DNA of 64,000 nucleotides from Peptoniphilaceae bacterium AM52-5BH (GTDB lineage: Bacteria > Bacillota > Clostridia > Tissierellales > Peptoniphilaceae), in contig JAQEDR010000001.1 in NCBI GenBank assembly GCA_027669155.1, positions 71,059 to 135,058 on the forward strand. The letters are read 5' to 3'. The notes beneath the pieces are model-generated. The model searched no databases. It worked only from the letters and a program-made list of their open reading frames with translations, and was not told the origin of the DNA. The position numbers were made by a program, and so were the translations under genes. Shown in pieces: positions 28,708-38,639 of this stretch; within the stretch, counting starts at the first letter, position 1, and each line of letters opens with the position of its first letter.

Positions 28708-29156
28708 TGAGAGCAATAATACAAAAAGTAACAGAAGCAAGTGTAGTAGTAGATAAGGAAAAAGTATCTGAGATTGGCCCAGGATTTATGGTTCTACTTG
28801 GGGTAAAGGATACAGATGACAAAGAAGACTTAGCTTATATAAAAAAGAAAATTTCTAAACTGAGAATTTTTGAGGATGATGATGAAAAAATGAACCTATC
28901 GATCAAGGATGTTGGAGGAGAAATCCTCGTGGTTTCTCAGTTTACACTTTATGGAGATGCCAGAAAGGGCAACAGACCATCATTTACTGAGTCGGCTAAG
29001 GCAGAAAAAGCAAAAGAATATTATGAAATACTAATAGACGAGCTTAGGGAAGAAGGTTTCAATGTAAAAACTGGAGTTTTCCAAACACATATGCAAGTAA
29101 GCCTTGTAAATGATGGGCCTGTAACAATAATTTTAGATAGCGAAAGGATACTTTAG
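28707..29156 (+). CDS. dtd: D-aminoacyl-tRNA deacylase
   Basis: This 149-residue dimeric enzyme frees tRNA from mischarged D-amino acids and glycine. The signatures SQFTLYGDARKGNRPSF and GPVTIILDS (the cross-subunit GlyPro motif) are present. It overlaps the rel stop codon as TAATG, and its own stop overlaps the next start as TAGTG, so the three genes are translationally coupled. Confidence 0.97.
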   Translation: MRAIIQKVTEASVVVDKEKVSEIGPGFMVLLGVKDTDDKEDLAYIKKKISKLRIFEDDDEKMNLSIKDVGGEILVVSQFTLYGDARKGNRPSFTESAKAEKAKEYYEILIDELREEGFNVKTGVFQTHMQVSLVNDGPVTIILDSERIL

Positions 29157-29758
29157 TGAAGGTTAAAAGATTTATTGAAGGACCAGTTATGACCAATATG
29201 TATGTGGTTAGCGACGAAAATAATGAAGGTTTCATCGTTGATTGTGCATATCCAAGTAAGGCTGTGGAAGAGTATATAAAGAAAAATGATATTAAGATTA
29301 AATTTATCCTACAGACCCACACTCACTTTGACCATGTATTAGGTCTTGAGCATTTTAAAAATCTTTATAAGGTAAAGGCATACGCTTCGGAAGATTCATT
29401 AAGCATTGCCAATGATAAAGACTATAATTTAGCTTACTCATACGATCTTAAAGTTGATATCGATGAATTTTTAAAAGATGGAGAGGTCTTTAGCGAGTAT
29501 AATATAGAAGCGATAAAGACTCCAGGTCATACAATTGATTCGATGTCTTTTAAAGTAGATGATATGATGTTTTCTGGAGATACTTTATTTAAGCTATCAA
29601 TAGGGAGGACCGACTTTCCTGGGGGAAGTTATCCTCAAATAATTGATGCAATAAAAAACAAATTAGGTGGATTTGATAAAAATACTATAGTCTATCCGGG
29701 TCATGGAGATGAAACATATATAGGCTATGAACTTTCTAACAATCCATTTTTAGCATAG
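29156..29758 (+). CDS. Metallo-beta-lactamase-fold hydrolase (glyoxalase II-like)
   Basis: The 200-residue protein starts at GTG 29156. Zinc ligands are in THTHFDHVLG, TPGHTIDS, FSGDTLF and YPGHGDET. This is the small bacterial glyoxalase II-like or YcbL type often found between dtd and the tRNA synthetases in Firmicutes. The substrate is likely a thioester but unproven. The histidyl-tRNA synthetase gene that often sits here is not present in the cluster. Confidence 0.88.
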   Translation: MKVKRFIEGPVMTNMYVVSDENNEGFIVDCAYPSKAVEEYIKKNDIKIKFILQTHTHFDHVLGLEHFKNLYKVKAYASEDSLSIANDKDYNLAYSYDLKVDIDEFLKDGEVFSEYNIEAIKTPGHTIDSMSFKVDDMMFSGDTLFKLSIGRTDFPGGSYPQIIDAIKNKLGGFDKNTIVYPGHGDETYIGYELSNNPFLA

Positions 29759-29766
29759 GAGGTAGT

Positions 29767-31515
29767 ATGGAATTTAAAAGAACAAATATGTGTGGTGACC
29801 TAAGAATTGAAAATGTTGGAGATTCTGTAGTTTTGATGGGCTGGGTTGCCAAGAAAAGAAACTTAGGATCTTTAGTTTTTATTGATTTAAGGGATAAAAC
29901 AGGCATTACCCAAATTGTGGTAAGAGAAGATGATAAGGATAATTATGAAAAGGCAAGATCAATAACACAAGAGTATGTCTTGGAAGTTAAGGGGACAGTA
30001 AACGAGAGAGAATCAAAAAATCCTGATATTGGAACTGGTGACATCGAGATAATAGTAGATAAGATAAATATTTTAGACAAGGCAAAAACACCTCCTATCT
30101 ATATTAAAGATGATGATGATGTTAGTGAGAATTTAAAATTAAAATATAGGTATCTTGATCTAAGAAAGCCAAGTGTACAAAGAAACTTGAAGCTAAGAAG
30201 TGATATAGTTAGGACAATGAGGGAGTATATGTATGATAACGACTTTACTGAAGTAGAAACTCCCTTCCTAACTAAGCCAACCCCAGAAGGAGCAAGGGAC
30301 TATCTTGTACCTTCAAGAATCAATGAAGGAAAGTTTTACGCTCTTCCTCAATCCCCACAACTTCTAAAACAAATCCTAATGATTGGATCTTTGGATAGAT
30401 ATTTCCAAGTTGTTAAATGCTTTAGAGATGAGGACTTAAGAGCTAATAGACAACCTGAATTTACCCAACTTGACCTTGAGATGAGTTTTTCTGATCAAGA
30501 TGACGTTATAGCGATGAACGAAGGCCTATTGAAGGAATTGTTCGACAAATACACTGACTATGACTTAAAGCTTCCTATTGATAGGATGGATTATTCAGAA
30601 GCTATAACATCTTATGGATCTGATAAACCAGATTTAAGATATGGTTATAAGATTAATGATGTAAGTAGTGTATTTGAAAATAGTGACTTCAAAGTCTTTG
30701 CTGACAATACAAATGATGGTAGGTCCGTCAGAGCAATTAACTTTAAAAATATTGCAGCTAACTATTCAAGAAAACAATTAGACAAATTAACTGACTTTGT
30801 TAAAGATTATGGTCTAAAAGGCTTATCCTATATAAAATATTCTGAGGAAATTCAATCTTCAATCAAGAAATTCTTAACAGATGACATTATCTCAGGACTT
30901 AAGGATAAACTTGATATGGAAGATGGAGATTTGATCTTGATCGGTGCTGATAAGGATAAGACAGTACTTGAAGCTATGGGAGCTCTTAGAAGAAAAGTAG
31001 CAAAAGATAATGATTTAATTGAAAAAGAATACGCTCTTTGTTGGGTTGTGAACTTCCCAATGTTCGAATATAGCGAAGAAGAGGACAGATACGTTTCCCA
31101 ACACCATCCATTCACAATGCCAAACGAAGAAGACATAGATTTACTTCTAACAGAACCTGAAAAAGTACGAACTCAAGCTTATGACATTGTCATAAATGGA
31201 GATGAAATGGGAGGAGGATCTGTAAGAATTAACAATTCTGACCTCCAAGAAAAAGTATTTGAAGCGCTTAAGTTAAGTGATGAAGATATAAAGAATAAAT
31301 TTGGATTCTTCATAGAAGCTCTTCAATATGGAACACCTCCACATGCAGGTCTAGCATATGGATTGGATAGACTTGTCATGCTTTTTGCTAAAACAGATAA
31401 TATAAAGGATATAATTGCTTTCCCTAAGACACAATCTGCTACATGTCCATTGACAGAAGCACCAAGTGTAGTTGATGAGAAAGCTTTGGAAGAACTAAAT
31501 ATAAAATTAAGGTAG
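29767..31515 (+). CDS. aspS: Aspartyl-tRNA synthetase
   Basis: The 582-residue class II synthetase has an N-terminal anticodon-binding OB domain (MGWVAKKRNLGSLVFIDLRD), motif 2 (VVKCFRDEDLRANRQPEFTQLD), a GAD insertion domain in the middle and motif 3 (HAGLAYGLDRLVMLF). This is the bacterial AspRS architecture, and the start has TAGGAGG. Whether it is discriminating or also charges tRNA-Asn cannot be stated from the window. Confidence 0.97.
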   Translation: MEFKRTNMCGDLRIENVGDSVVLMGWVAKKRNLGSLVFIDLRDKTGITQIVVREDDKDNYEKARSITQEYVLEVKGTVNERESKNPDIGTGDIEIIVDKINILDKAKTPPIYIKDDDDVSENLKLKYRYLDLRKPSVQRNLKLRSDIVRTMREYMYDNDFTEVETPFLTKPTPEGARDYLVPSRINEGKFYALPQSPQLLKQILMIGSLDRYFQVVKCFRDEDLRANRQPEFTQLDLEMSFSDQDDVIAMNEGLLKELFDKYTDYDLKLPIDRMDYSEAITSYGSDKPDLRYGYKINDVSSVFENSDFKVFADNTNDGRSVRAINFKNIAANYSRKQLDKLTDFVKDYGLKGLSYIKYSEEIQSSIKKFLTDDIISGLKDKLDMEDGDLILIGADKDKTVLEAMGALRRKVAKDNDLIEKEYALCWVVNFPMFEYSEEEDRYVSQHHPFTMPNEEDIDLLLTEPEKVRTQAYDIVINGDEMGGGSVRINNSDLQEKVFEALKLSDEDIKNKFGFFIEALQYGTPPHAGLAYGLDRLVMLFAKTDNIKDIIAFPKTQSATCPLTEAPSVVDEKALEELNIKLR

Positions 31516-31520
31516 GTTTT

Positions 31521-31937
31521 ATGGACACAGTTAGAAAAGAAGGAATAGTAATCGATAATAACAAGGGCAATCTAAAAGTACAGATTTTTAGAAATGGAGC
31601 TTGTGGAGCATGTGCTGCTAAAGGCTCTTGTGCTGAGAAGAAAACCACAGAAATTGAACTTTTCTCTTATGAAGACTTAAAAAAAGGAGATAGAGTTATA
31701 ATTGAAGGTTCTTCTAGCGAAGTAAGCAAATTGACAGCTACTGTTTATATAGTTCCAGTGGCTATGATGTTGGTGGGAGCCCTTATTCCTAATATTTTTC
31801 TAAAAAATACCACTATGGATATTAACCTATTGACATTATTATCAGTAGTAATATTCTTTGCCATATCTATGATTTTCATTAAGAAGCTAGATAAAAACGT
31901 AAAGAATAAAAATATGATGAGAGTGAGAAAGGCATAA
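31521..31937 (+). CDS. RseC/SoxR-reducing family membrane protein
   Basis: This 138-residue protein has a Cys-rich N-terminal segment, [16 protein letters not shown], matching the four-Cys motif of RseC/MucC. Two membrane helices follow at about 75-93 and 100-120. Family members are linked to envelope stress or electron transfer to SoxR and Rnf-type systems, but no such genes are near. It probably holds an Fe-S or redox-active Cys site; this is inference. Confidence 0.85.
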   Translation: MDTVRKEGIVIDNNKGNLKVQIFRNGACGACAAKGSCAEKKTTEIELFSYEDLKKGDRVIIEGSSSEVSKLTATVYIVPVAMMLVGALIPNIFLKNTTMDINLLTLLSVVIFFAISMIFIKKLDKNVKNKNMMRVRKA

Positions 31938-33178
31938 TGAATTATCAAGAAATAGAAAAATTTGATCCTGATGTTTATTATGCTTTGATAAACGAACTTA
32001 GAAGACAAGAAAGAAATATTGAACTTATTGCATCTGAGAACTATGTTCCAAAAGCAATCCTTGAGGCCGACGGGAGTATTCTTACAAATAAATATGCTGA
32101 AGGTCTTCCAGGGAAAAGATACTATGGCGGATGTGAGAATATAGATATTATAGAACAGCTTGCTATAGATAGGGCTAAAAAGTTGTTTGGTGCAGATCAT
32201 GTTAATGTCCAACCACATTCAGGATCTGACGCAAACTCTGCAGCTTATTTTGCGCTCTTAGAAGATGGGGATAAGGTACTTTCTATGAATCTTAGCGAAG
32301 GAGGTCACCTATCCCATGGTTCTAAGGTAAATCACTCAGGTAAGAGATATGACTTTTATAATTATGGGGTTGATAAAAAAACAGGCCTAATAGATTATGA
32401 CCATGTTTTAGATCTTGCTAGAGACATTAAGCCTAAACTTATAGTTTGTGGAGCTAGCGCCTATCCTAGAGAAATAGATTTTAGAAAGTTTAAAGAAATT
32501 GCTGATGATGTAGGAGCTCTATTAATGGCAGATATTGCCCATATTGCGGGCCTTGTTGTTTGCGGTGAGCACATGTCACCAGTAGATTATTGCGATGTAG
32601 TGACAACTACCACACACAAAACCCTAAGAGGGCCTAGGTCAGGTATCATACTTTGCAAGAAAAAATGGGCTAAGAAAATAGACAAGGCAGTTTTCCCTGG
32701 TCTTCAAGGAGGACCTCTAGAGCATATTATAGCTGCAAAAGCTATTGGATTTAAGCAGAATCTAGATCCTAGCTGGCTAGCTTATGCCAAACAGATAAAG
32801 GCTAATGCCAAACAAATGGAAATATCCCTTAAAAAGAATAACTTTGACTTAGTTTCAGGAGGAACTGATAACCATCTATTGCTTTTAGATTTAAGAAATA
32901 TGGGAATAACAGGAAAAGAAGCCCAAAGTTTACTTGATGAAGTCTATATAACTACTAACAAAAACACTATTCCTGGCGAAGAACTATCTGCTAATATAAC
33001 TAGTGGACTCAGGATAGGAACTGCCGCAGTTACAACTAGGGGAATGAAGGAAAGTGAAATGGAAACTATAGTAGACTTGATTAAGAAAACTTTAAAGAAA
33101 GAAGATACTGTGGAAAATATTAGAAAAGAAGTAGAAAATCTAACTAAGAAATTCCCAATATATGGAGAAGTAATATGA
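31937..33178 (+). CDS. glyA: Serine hydroxymethyltransferase
   Basis: The 413-residue PLP enzyme converts serine and tetrahydrofolate to glycine and methylene-THF. The PLP lysine lies in [16 protein letters not shown], with LIASENYVP at the N terminus and [13 protein letters not shown] for substrate binding. Length is normal. It overlaps the RseC-like gene by one base and der by 4 nt. Confidence 0.98.
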   Translation: MNYQEIEKFDPDVYYALINELRRQERNIELIASENYVPKAILEADGSILTNKYAEGLPGKRYYGGCENIDIIEQLAIDRAKKLFGADHVNVQPHSGSDANSAAYFALLEDGDKVLSMNLSEGGHLSHGSKVNHSGKRYDFYNYGVDKKTGLIDYDHVLDLARDIKPKLIVCGASAYPREIDFRKFKEIADDVGALLMADIAHIAGLVVCGEHMSPVDYCDVVTTTTHKTLRGPRSGIILCKKKWAKKIDKAVFPGLQGGPLEHIIAAKAIGFKQNLDPSWLAYAKQIKANAKQMEISLKKNNFDLVSGGTDNHLLLLDLRNMGITGKEAQSLLDEVYITTNKNTIPGEELSANITSGLRIGTAAVTTRGMKESEMETIVDLIKKTLKKEDTVENIRKEVENLTKKFPIYGEVI

Positions 33179-34488
33179 AAATGCCAATAGTAACTCTTGT
33201 TGGAAGAACTAATGTTGGAAAGAGCACCTTATTCAATAGACTTGTAGGCAAGAGAAAATCAATAACTGAAGACATTTCTGGAGTCACAAGGGATAGAATT
33301 GTAGATAAGGTTGAGTGGCAAAACAATGAGTTTTTGCTAGTAGACACTGGTGGTCTCGATATCTCCAATAAAGAAGTAATGAATACTGAGATTAAATCCC
33401 AAGTAGAAAAAGCTCTAGTAGAAACAAATCTGATTTTATTCGTTGTGGATGGCAAAGAGGGAGTCAATCCTTACGATGTTGATATAGCAAATGAAATAAG
33501 AAAATATAACAAGCCAGTTATAATAGTTGCAAATAAGCTAGACTCATTCAAAATCCCTGATGATATATATGACTTTTATCAATTTGGATTTGATGATATG
33601 TCAATGATTTCTGCTGAGCAGAGCAAGGGATTAGGAGATTTACTAGATAAAATTGTTTCATTTATAGACTTCTCTTCTTTTGAGCAAATAGAAGACGAAA
33701 CAAGGATTGCTATAATTGGTAAGCCGAACGCTGGAAAGTCATCCCTAGTCAATCTTTTATTAAATGAAGAGAGAATGATAGTTACAGACATTGCTGGAAC
33801 GACAAGGGATGCTGTAGATAGCTACTGGCAATATAATGATCATAATTATGTTTTGATTGATACAGCAGGACTTAGGAGAAAATCAAAAGTTAAGGAAAAT
33901 GTAGAATACTATGCAAATCAGAGGACCTTTGATGCTGTAGATAGTTCAGAAATTTGTTTATTTCTAATAGATGCAAATGTTGGTGTAACCGAGCAAGATG
34001 CAAAAATTGCAGGATATGCCCACAATCAAAAAAAGGCAATAATAATAGCTGTAAACAAATGGGACCTAGTAGATAAAGAAACAAATACTATGAGAGATTT
34101 AGAAAGAGACATTAGAGAAACACTCTCATTCGCTCCTTATGCACCAATAGTATTTATTTCAGTCCTTGAAAATAAAAGAATTGATAAATTATTAGAATTA
34201 TTTGAAATAGTTTCTAACAATTACCATACAAGAATTAAAACGGGTGTCTTAAATAATATTCTACAAGATGCAATATTATTAAATCCACCTCCTCAAGATA
34301 AGGGGAAGAGACTTAAGATATACTATATGTCACAGGTATCAACAGCACCTCCTAAGTTTATGCTTTCAATAAATGATAGGGACCTAGTTCATTTCTCATA
34401 TACGAGATATCTAGAGAATCAAATCAGACAAAATTATAGCCTTGTCGGCGTACCATTCAGTTTTGTTTTTAAACAAAAAGGTGAGTAA
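33175..34488 (+). CDS. der: GTPase Der (EngA)
   Basis: The 437-residue ribosome-assembly GTPase has two G domains, with P loops [11 protein letters not shown] and [12 protein letters not shown]3 motifs DTGGL and DTAGL, and NKLD and NKWD for guanine recognition. A C-terminal KH-like domain ends in [12 protein letters not shown]. It acts in 50S maturation. It overlaps glyA by ATGA. Confidence 0.98.
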   Translation: MKMPIVTLVGRTNVGKSTLFNRLVGKRKSITEDISGVTRDRIVDKVEWQNNEFLLVDTGGLDISNKEVMNTEIKSQVEKALVETNLILFVVDGKEGVNPYDVDIANEIRKYNKPVIIVANKLDSFKIPDDIYDFYQFGFDDMSMISAEQSKGLGDLLDKIVSFIDFSSFEQIEDETRIAIIGKPNAGKSSLVNLLLNEERMIVTDIAGTTRDAVDSYWQYNDHNYVLIDTAGLRRKSKVKENVEYYANQRTFDAVDSSEICLFLIDANVGVTEQDAKIAGYAHNQKKAIIIAVNKWDLVDKETNTMRDLERDIRETLSFAPYAPIVFISVLENKRIDKLLELFEIVSNNYHTRIKTGVLNNILQDAILLNPPPQDKGKRLKIYYMSQVSTAPPKFMLSINDRDLVHFSYTRYLENQIRQNYSLVGVPFSFVFKQKGE

Positions 34489-34490
34489 CA

Positions 34491-35066
34491 ATGCTTGTAT
34501 TAATCGCTTTATTATCCTATATATTAGGCTCAATACCCTTTGGTTTCATTGTAGGAAAGGTCTTTTTTAAAACAGATTTAAGAAAACTCGGCTCAGGTAA
34601 TGTAGGAGCCACTAATGCCTTAAGAAATTTTGGTAGACTTGCAGGTTTTACAACCTTCCTTTTTGATTTTTTAAAGGGTAGCCTAGCTTGTTACTTAGGA
34701 GAAAAATTCGGGGGAGAGGCTGGTCAAGCTGTAGCTATGTTTTTTGTAGTTATTGGCCATATGTATAGCTTTATATTAAAATTTAAGTCTGGTAAAGGTG
34801 TTGCCACATCTTTTGGAGCGCTTCTTGCAATAGATTATAGATTCGCTTTAACTCTTTTAGCTATATTTATTGTTTTGGTACTTATATTTAGGATAGTTTC
34901 TTTATCATCTATAATAACCGCAGTAATAGCTGCAGTGCTTGCAGTTTTTAATTACAAGTTAAGCTATATTACTCTAGCTATTATTTTGATAGCATCCTTG
35001 GTAGTTTACAAACACAAGGATAATATAAAAAGGCTTAAACTAGGTGAAGAGAAGAAAATATTTTAA
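34491..35066 (+). CDS. plsY: Glycerol-3-phosphate acyltransferase PlsY
   Basis: The 191-residue membrane enzyme transfers acyl groups from acyl phosphate to glycerol-3-phosphate, the first step of phospholipid synthesis. The motifs GSIPFGFIVGK, LGSGNVGATNALRNFG and KSGKGVATSFG are present on cytosolic loops between five hydrophobic helices. It follows der after 2 nt and precedes gpsA, which makes its substrate. Confidence 0.97.
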   Translation: MLVLIALLSYILGSIPFGFIVGKVFFKTDLRKLGSGNVGATNALRNFGRLAGFTTFLFDFLKGSLACYLGEKFGGEAGQAVAMFFVVIGHMYSFILKFKSGKGVATSFGALLAIDYRFALTLLAIFIVLVLIFRIVSLSSIITAVIAAVLAVFNYKLSYITLAIILIASLVVYKHKDNIKRLKLGEEKKIF

Positions 35067-35074
35067 GGAGTCTT

Positions 35075-36058
35075 ATGGAAATATCGATAATAGGTTCAGG
35101 AACTTGGGCTACTGCTATAGCAAATCTTTTAAGCGAAAATGAAGATGTTCTGATGTATGCCAGAGATTTAAAAGTAGTTAATTCTATTAATAACAATCAT
35201 ATTAATAGTAAATATTTTCCTGATAAGAAGTTAAGAGAAAACATAAGAGCTACAGCGGATGTTGGTGAACTTTTCAAAAACAATTATATAGTAAATGCAA
35301 TTCCAACTCAAAGTATTAGAGGTGTTTATGAAAATCTTGCTCCTTACTTAGATGAGAGTAAAGTAATCATCAATCTATCTAAAGGACTTGAGCTTAATAC
35401 TCACTATAGAATTTCAGAAATATTTGAAGATATTTTAGGAGATATCAATTATGCTATCCTAAGTGGTCCATCCCATGCGGAAGAAGTAATTGAGGAAATT
35501 CCAACTACCCTAGTCTGTGCATCAAATGACATAAAAATCGCTAAAGATATTCAAGAAATTTTTAATAGGGAATATTTTAGGGTATATACATCAACAGATG
35601 TAATTGGTGTAGAGATTGGAGGAAGTATTAAGAATATACTTGCCTTTGGTATAGGGATGGCAGATGGCTTATCTTATGGGGATAACTCTAAGGCTGCTCT
35701 TATAACACGTGGCATCCACGAGATGGAAAGATTTGCGAAAAGTTTTGGAGCAGATGAGAAAACAATAAATGGACTTGCAGGAATTGGAGATCTCATTGTT
35801 ACAGCTACTAGCAATCTTTCACGAAATAACAGAGCTGGTAGGCTTGTAGGTGAGGGATATAGTATTGAAGAGAGCATAGATAAGGTAAAGATGGTAGTAG
35901 AGGGTATTCCTACTACTCGTGCAGTTTATGAACTTTCTAAAGAAAAAAATATTGAAATGCCTATTACTGAAGAACTCTACAAGGTGTTATTTGAAGGAAA
36001 GTCAGCTCACCAATCTGTTAAAGATTTGATGGGAAGAGACCTAAAAAATGAATATTAA
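35075..36058 (+). CDS. gpsA: NAD(P)-dependent glycerol-3-phosphate dehydrogenase
   Basis: This 327-residue enzyme makes glycerol-3-phosphate from DHAP for phospholipids. The N-terminal nucleotide fold is GSGTWATAIANLL. LSGPSHAEEV and IGGSIKNILAFGIGMADGL (the latter with the catalytic Lys) are conserved. It pairs with plsY, 8 nt upstream, as a phospholipid module. Confidence 0.97.
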   Translation: MEISIIGSGTWATAIANLLSENEDVLMYARDLKVVNSINNNHINSKYFPDKKLRENIRATADVGELFKNNYIVNAIPTQSIRGVYENLAPYLDESKVIINLSKGLELNTHYRISEIFEDILGDINYAILSGPSHAEEVIEEIPTTLVCASNDIKIAKDIQEIFNREYFRVYTSTDVIGVEIGGSIKNILAFGIGMADGLSYGDNSKAALITRGIHEMERFAKSFGADEKTINGLAGIGDLIVTATSNLSRNNRAGRLVGEGYSIEESIDKVKMVVEGIPTTRAVYELSKEKNIEMPITEELYKVLFEGKSAHQSVKDLMGRDLKNEY

Positions 36059-36059
36059 A

Positions 36060-36089
36060 TTCGAAATATTCTTCTCATTAAGATATAAT
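36060..36089 (+). promoter_or_regulatory. Promoter of sepF group
   Basis: TATAAT at 36084-36089 is a perfect -10. TTCGAA at 36060-36065 is a weak -35 with an 18-nt spacer. It starts right after the gpsA stop codon. Confidence 0.6.
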
Positions 36090-36124
36090 GTAAGAGAGAG
36101 ATAAAAAACGCAAAGGAAGTAATT

Positions 36125-36709
36125 ATGTTAGATAGGTTTAAAGAATTTATAGGTATTGACGACAAATACGATGATTACGATGAAGATCAGTTGTATTACG
36201 ACGATTTAGAAGAGGAAACAAAAGAGGAAGAAAATGATAAGGCTGAGAAGAATGAAACATATAAATCATATTTTTCAGACTCAGACTATAAGAGCGAAGA
36301 AAGTGATGAAAGTTACAAGTCTTCATTTGCAGACAGCTTTAAGAACAATTCTTCATTTAAGAGTTCTAGATCATCAAGAAGAGGAGATAATGTAGTTAAA
36401 ATGAGTGATAAAAATTTTGCCGGATCAAATTCAATGAGAATTTCTATTCAAGAACCTTTGGATTATGAAACAGACGCACCTAAAGTTATAGATGATATAC
36501 TTAACAAAAAAGTTGTTGTCCTAAACTTAGAAATGGTTGAATCAGATACAAGAAGACAAATCTTTGACTTCGTAAGCGGTGCTGTCTATGCTCTAAGCGG
36601 TACTGTGGAGAAGGTTACAAAAGGAATATTTGTTATAAGCCCGAACGGTATACAAATTGACCCAGCTGTTACCGACCAAATATCTGAAGGAAATTATAAT
36701 CAATTATAG
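36125..36709 (+). CDS. sepF: Cell division protein SepF
   Basis: The 194-residue protein has an N-terminal membrane-binding helix (MLDRFKEFIGI), an acidic and Ser-rich linker (20-100) with near-repeats YKSYFSDSDYKSEESDESYK, and a C-terminal SepF domain (KVVVLNLEMVESDTRRQIF and FDFVSGAVYALSGTV). It anchors FtsZ to the membrane with or instead of FtsA. It has its own promoter and ends at a terminator, within the usual sepF-ylmH-lspA order. Confidence 0.95.
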   Translation: MLDRFKEFIGIDDKYDDYDEDQLYYDDLEEETKEEENDKAEKNETYKSYFSDSDYKSEESDESYKSSFADSFKNNSSFKSSRSSRRGDNVVKMSDKNFAGSNSMRISIQEPLDYETDAPKVIDDILNKKVVVLNLEMVESDTRRQIFDFVSGAVYALSGTVEKVTKGIFVISPNGIQIDPAVTDQISEGNYNQL

Positions 36710-36739
36710 ATCGATCTAAAAAATCGATCTTTCTTTTTT
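36708..36739 (+). terminator. Terminator joined to the ylmH start
   Basis: A perfect 8-bp stem (AGATCGAT, 7-nt loop, ATCGATCT; 36708-36730) is followed by TTCTTTTTT. The ATG of ylmH is at 36740, directly after the T-run, and there is no Shine-Dalgarno sequence between. The sepF stop codon lies at the base of the stem. Confidence 0.8.
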
Positions 36740-37507
36740 ATGAGTTTAGAATACAATTTGAACTTTGTTAAGGACAAGGCTAAGAAATCTAACATCAAGA
36801 AGGCTATCTCTGTATTAGAGAGAGGATTTTATACCAATCAAGAAGTATCAAGTTTCTTTCTTGATCCATTTGAGAGGAAAGTTATAGAAGATATTGCCAG
36901 AAAGAATAATATAGATATCGTATTTATTGGTGGAAATGATGAATGTGAAAGAAAAATCTTTGTAGCAAATTACTATTACCTACCTTTAGAAGAGGGCGAT
37001 TATATAAAGGTTCTTAGTTTTAATAGCAGTGATATAAAGCATCCTGATGTATTAGGCGCCTTAATACATATGGGAATTGATCGAAATAGCATTGGCGATA
37101 TATCTATCTTAGATTCTTCTGTAGAATTCGTAGTATTGGAAGAAGAAGCGAATTTTATAAAATACAATTTAAATAAGATAAAAAGAGAAGGAATAAATAT
37201 CGAAATAAAAAAAGATAGTAAGTTAAATAAAGAAAAAGAAGATTATATTTTGTCTACTAGCTTTATTTCTTCATTAAGACTTGATAATATTGTAGCTAGT
37301 CTCGTAAATACTTCTAGGGCTAAGGCTAAGACTTTGATAAACAATAGGCTTGTTAAGGTTGATCATCAGATTATAACAGACCCAAGTTATAATATAGATG
37401 AAGGCGCTATGATATCTATCAGAAAAGAGGGAAGATTTATCTTTGATAGGATAAAAGGGCTTAGCAAAAAGGGAAACTATCACATAGAATATAGGAAATT
37501 AGTATGA
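36740..37507 (+). CDS. ylmH: YlmH-like S4-domain RNA-binding protein
   Basis: The 255-residue protein has the YlmH N-terminal region (RGFYTNQEVSSFFLDPFER, then IGDISILDSSVEFVV) and a C-terminal S4 RNA-binding domain (SSLRLDNIVASLVNTSRAKA and IISIRKEGRF-type ending). YlmH acts on stalled ribosomes in B. subtilis and lies next to divIVA/sepF genes. There is no ribosome binding site before ATG 36740. It overlaps lspA by ATGA. Confidence 0.9.
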   Translation: MSLEYNLNFVKDKAKKSNIKKAISVLERGFYTNQEVSSFFLDPFERKVIEDIARKNNIDIVFIGGNDECERKIFVANYYYLPLEEGDYIKVLSFNSSDIKHPDVLGALIHMGIDRNSIGDISILDSSVEFVVLEEEANFIKYNLNKIKREGINIEIKKDSKLNKEKEDYILSTSFISSLRLDNIVASLVNTSRAKAKTLINNRLVKVDHQIITDPSYNIDEGAMISIRKEGRFIFDRIKGLSKKGNYHIEYRKLV

Positions 37508-37941
37508 TATATTTAATAATTATAATATTGGGCCTTGTAGTTGACAGGCTCACAAAGATTTATGCGGTTAATAACTTTATGGAAAAATCTATAGATGGCA
37601 AGTTAATTAATCTGACCTATCTTGAAAATAGGGGAGCAGCTTTTGGAATCTTACAAGATAAGAGACGGGTATTTATAATACTTACAACGGCTATTGTATT
37701 ATACTTACTTTATTATTTTGTTAAAAATATAAAGACAAGCCCAATGATACTAAACTTATCACTAGCTATGATAATATCTGGAGCCATAGGTAACTTCTAT
37801 GATAGACTTATCCAAGGATATGTAGTAGATTTTTTAGAGTTTTCCTTTGTGAAATTCCCGGTATTTAATGTTGCTGATATTTTAGTAACAGTGGGTTGTG
37901 CATTAATGATTATATATATTATCTTGCATGGGGATAAATAA
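37504..37941 (+). CDS. lspA: Lipoprotein signal peptidase
   Basis: The 145-residue membrane aspartyl peptidase cleaves lipoprotein signal peptides. Four hydrophobic helices are visible. The catalytic residues are Asp109 in YVVDFLEF and Asp125 in FNVADI, with ENRGAAFG near residue 41. One client in the window is the lipoprotein at 15512. It overlaps ung by TAATG; the usual rluD partner is not here. Confidence 0.97.
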   Translation: MIYLIIIILGLVVDRLTKIYAVNNFMEKSIDGKLINLTYLENRGAAFGILQDKRRVFIILTTAIVLYLLYYFVKNIKTSPMILNLSLAMIISGAIGNFYDRLIQGYVVDFLEFSFVKFPVFNVADILVTVGCALMIIYIILHGDK

Positions 37942-38621
37942 TGAGTGTAAATATTGGAAATGATTGGGATAATTTACTAAAAGAGGAGCGGGATAAGCCT
38001 TATTATAAAAATCTAAGAAAGTTTCTGATTAGTGAATATAAGCATTATAATATATATCCTGATATGTATGATTTGTTTAATGCCCTTAAATATGTAAGTT
38101 ATGATGATACAAAAGTTGTAATTTTAGGGCAGGATCCTTATCATGGTAGGGGTCAAGCTCATGGATTTTCGTTTTCTGTAAAAAAGGATGTACCCATACC
38201 ACCTTCCTTGCTAAATATTTATAAAGAACTCCATGATGATTTAGGACTTTTTATACCAGACAATGGAGATTTGACCAAGTGGGCTAGACAAGGCGTGTTG
38301 CTATTAAATACAGTCCTTACAGTCAGAGAAAAATCTCCAAATTCCCACAGGGGAAGAGGCTGGGAGATACTTACAGATAGGATAATAGAACTTTTGAACA
38401 AACGAGACAAGCCGATGGTATTTATTCTCTGGGGAGCAAATGCAAAATCAAAGGAGAGATTAATTTCCAATAAAAATCATCTTATCTTAAAATCAGTCCA
38501 TCCTTCTCCCTTATCAGCCTACAGGGGATTTTTTGGATCAAAAGTTTTTTCAAAGACAAATGAGTTCCTAAGAGCAAATCACATGGAAGAAATTGACTGG
38601 CAAATCGAGAATCAGAGATGA
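37941..38621 (+). CDS. ung: Uracil-DNA glycosylase
   Basis: This 226-residue family 1 UDG removes uracil from DNA. Motifs are [16 protein letters not shown] (catalytic Asp and His), LLLNTVLTV and [14 protein letters not shown] (the leucine loop region). It complements Dut and RdgB, also in this window. It is co-translated with lspA. Its 3' end forms a terminator that also encodes the end of the opposing gene. Confidence 0.97.
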   Translation: MSVNIGNDWDNLLKEERDKPYYKNLRKFLISEYKHYNIYPDMYDLFNALKYVSYDDTKVVILGQDPYHGRGQAHGFSFSVKKDVPIPPSLLNIYKELHDDLGLFIPDNGDLTKWARQGVLLLNTVLTVREKSPNSHRGRGWEILTDRIIELLNKRDKPMVFILWGANAKSKERLISNKNHLILKSVHPSPLSAYRGFFGSKVFSKTNEFLRANHMEEIDWQIENQR

Positions 38622-38639
38622 TTCTCGATTATTTTTTTT
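38603..38639 (+). terminator. Terminator of ung, within a convergent overlap
   Basis: A 12-bp stem (AATCGAGAATCA, loop GAGA, TGATTCTCGATT; 38603-38630) is followed by ATTTTTTTT. It contains the stop codons of both ung and the minus-strand gene. Confidence 0.85.

Noticed and set aside
29759..29766. Deletion of hisS between the MBL gene and aspS
   Set aside because: hisS is often here in other Firmicutes, but gene order varies and there is no remnant, so nothing shows a deletion.
31745..32218. 157-residue minus-strand frame over the RseC-like and glyA genes
   Set aside because: The + strand frames are certain enzymes or families; the antisense product is low-complexity Ile/Phe and has no ribosome binding site.
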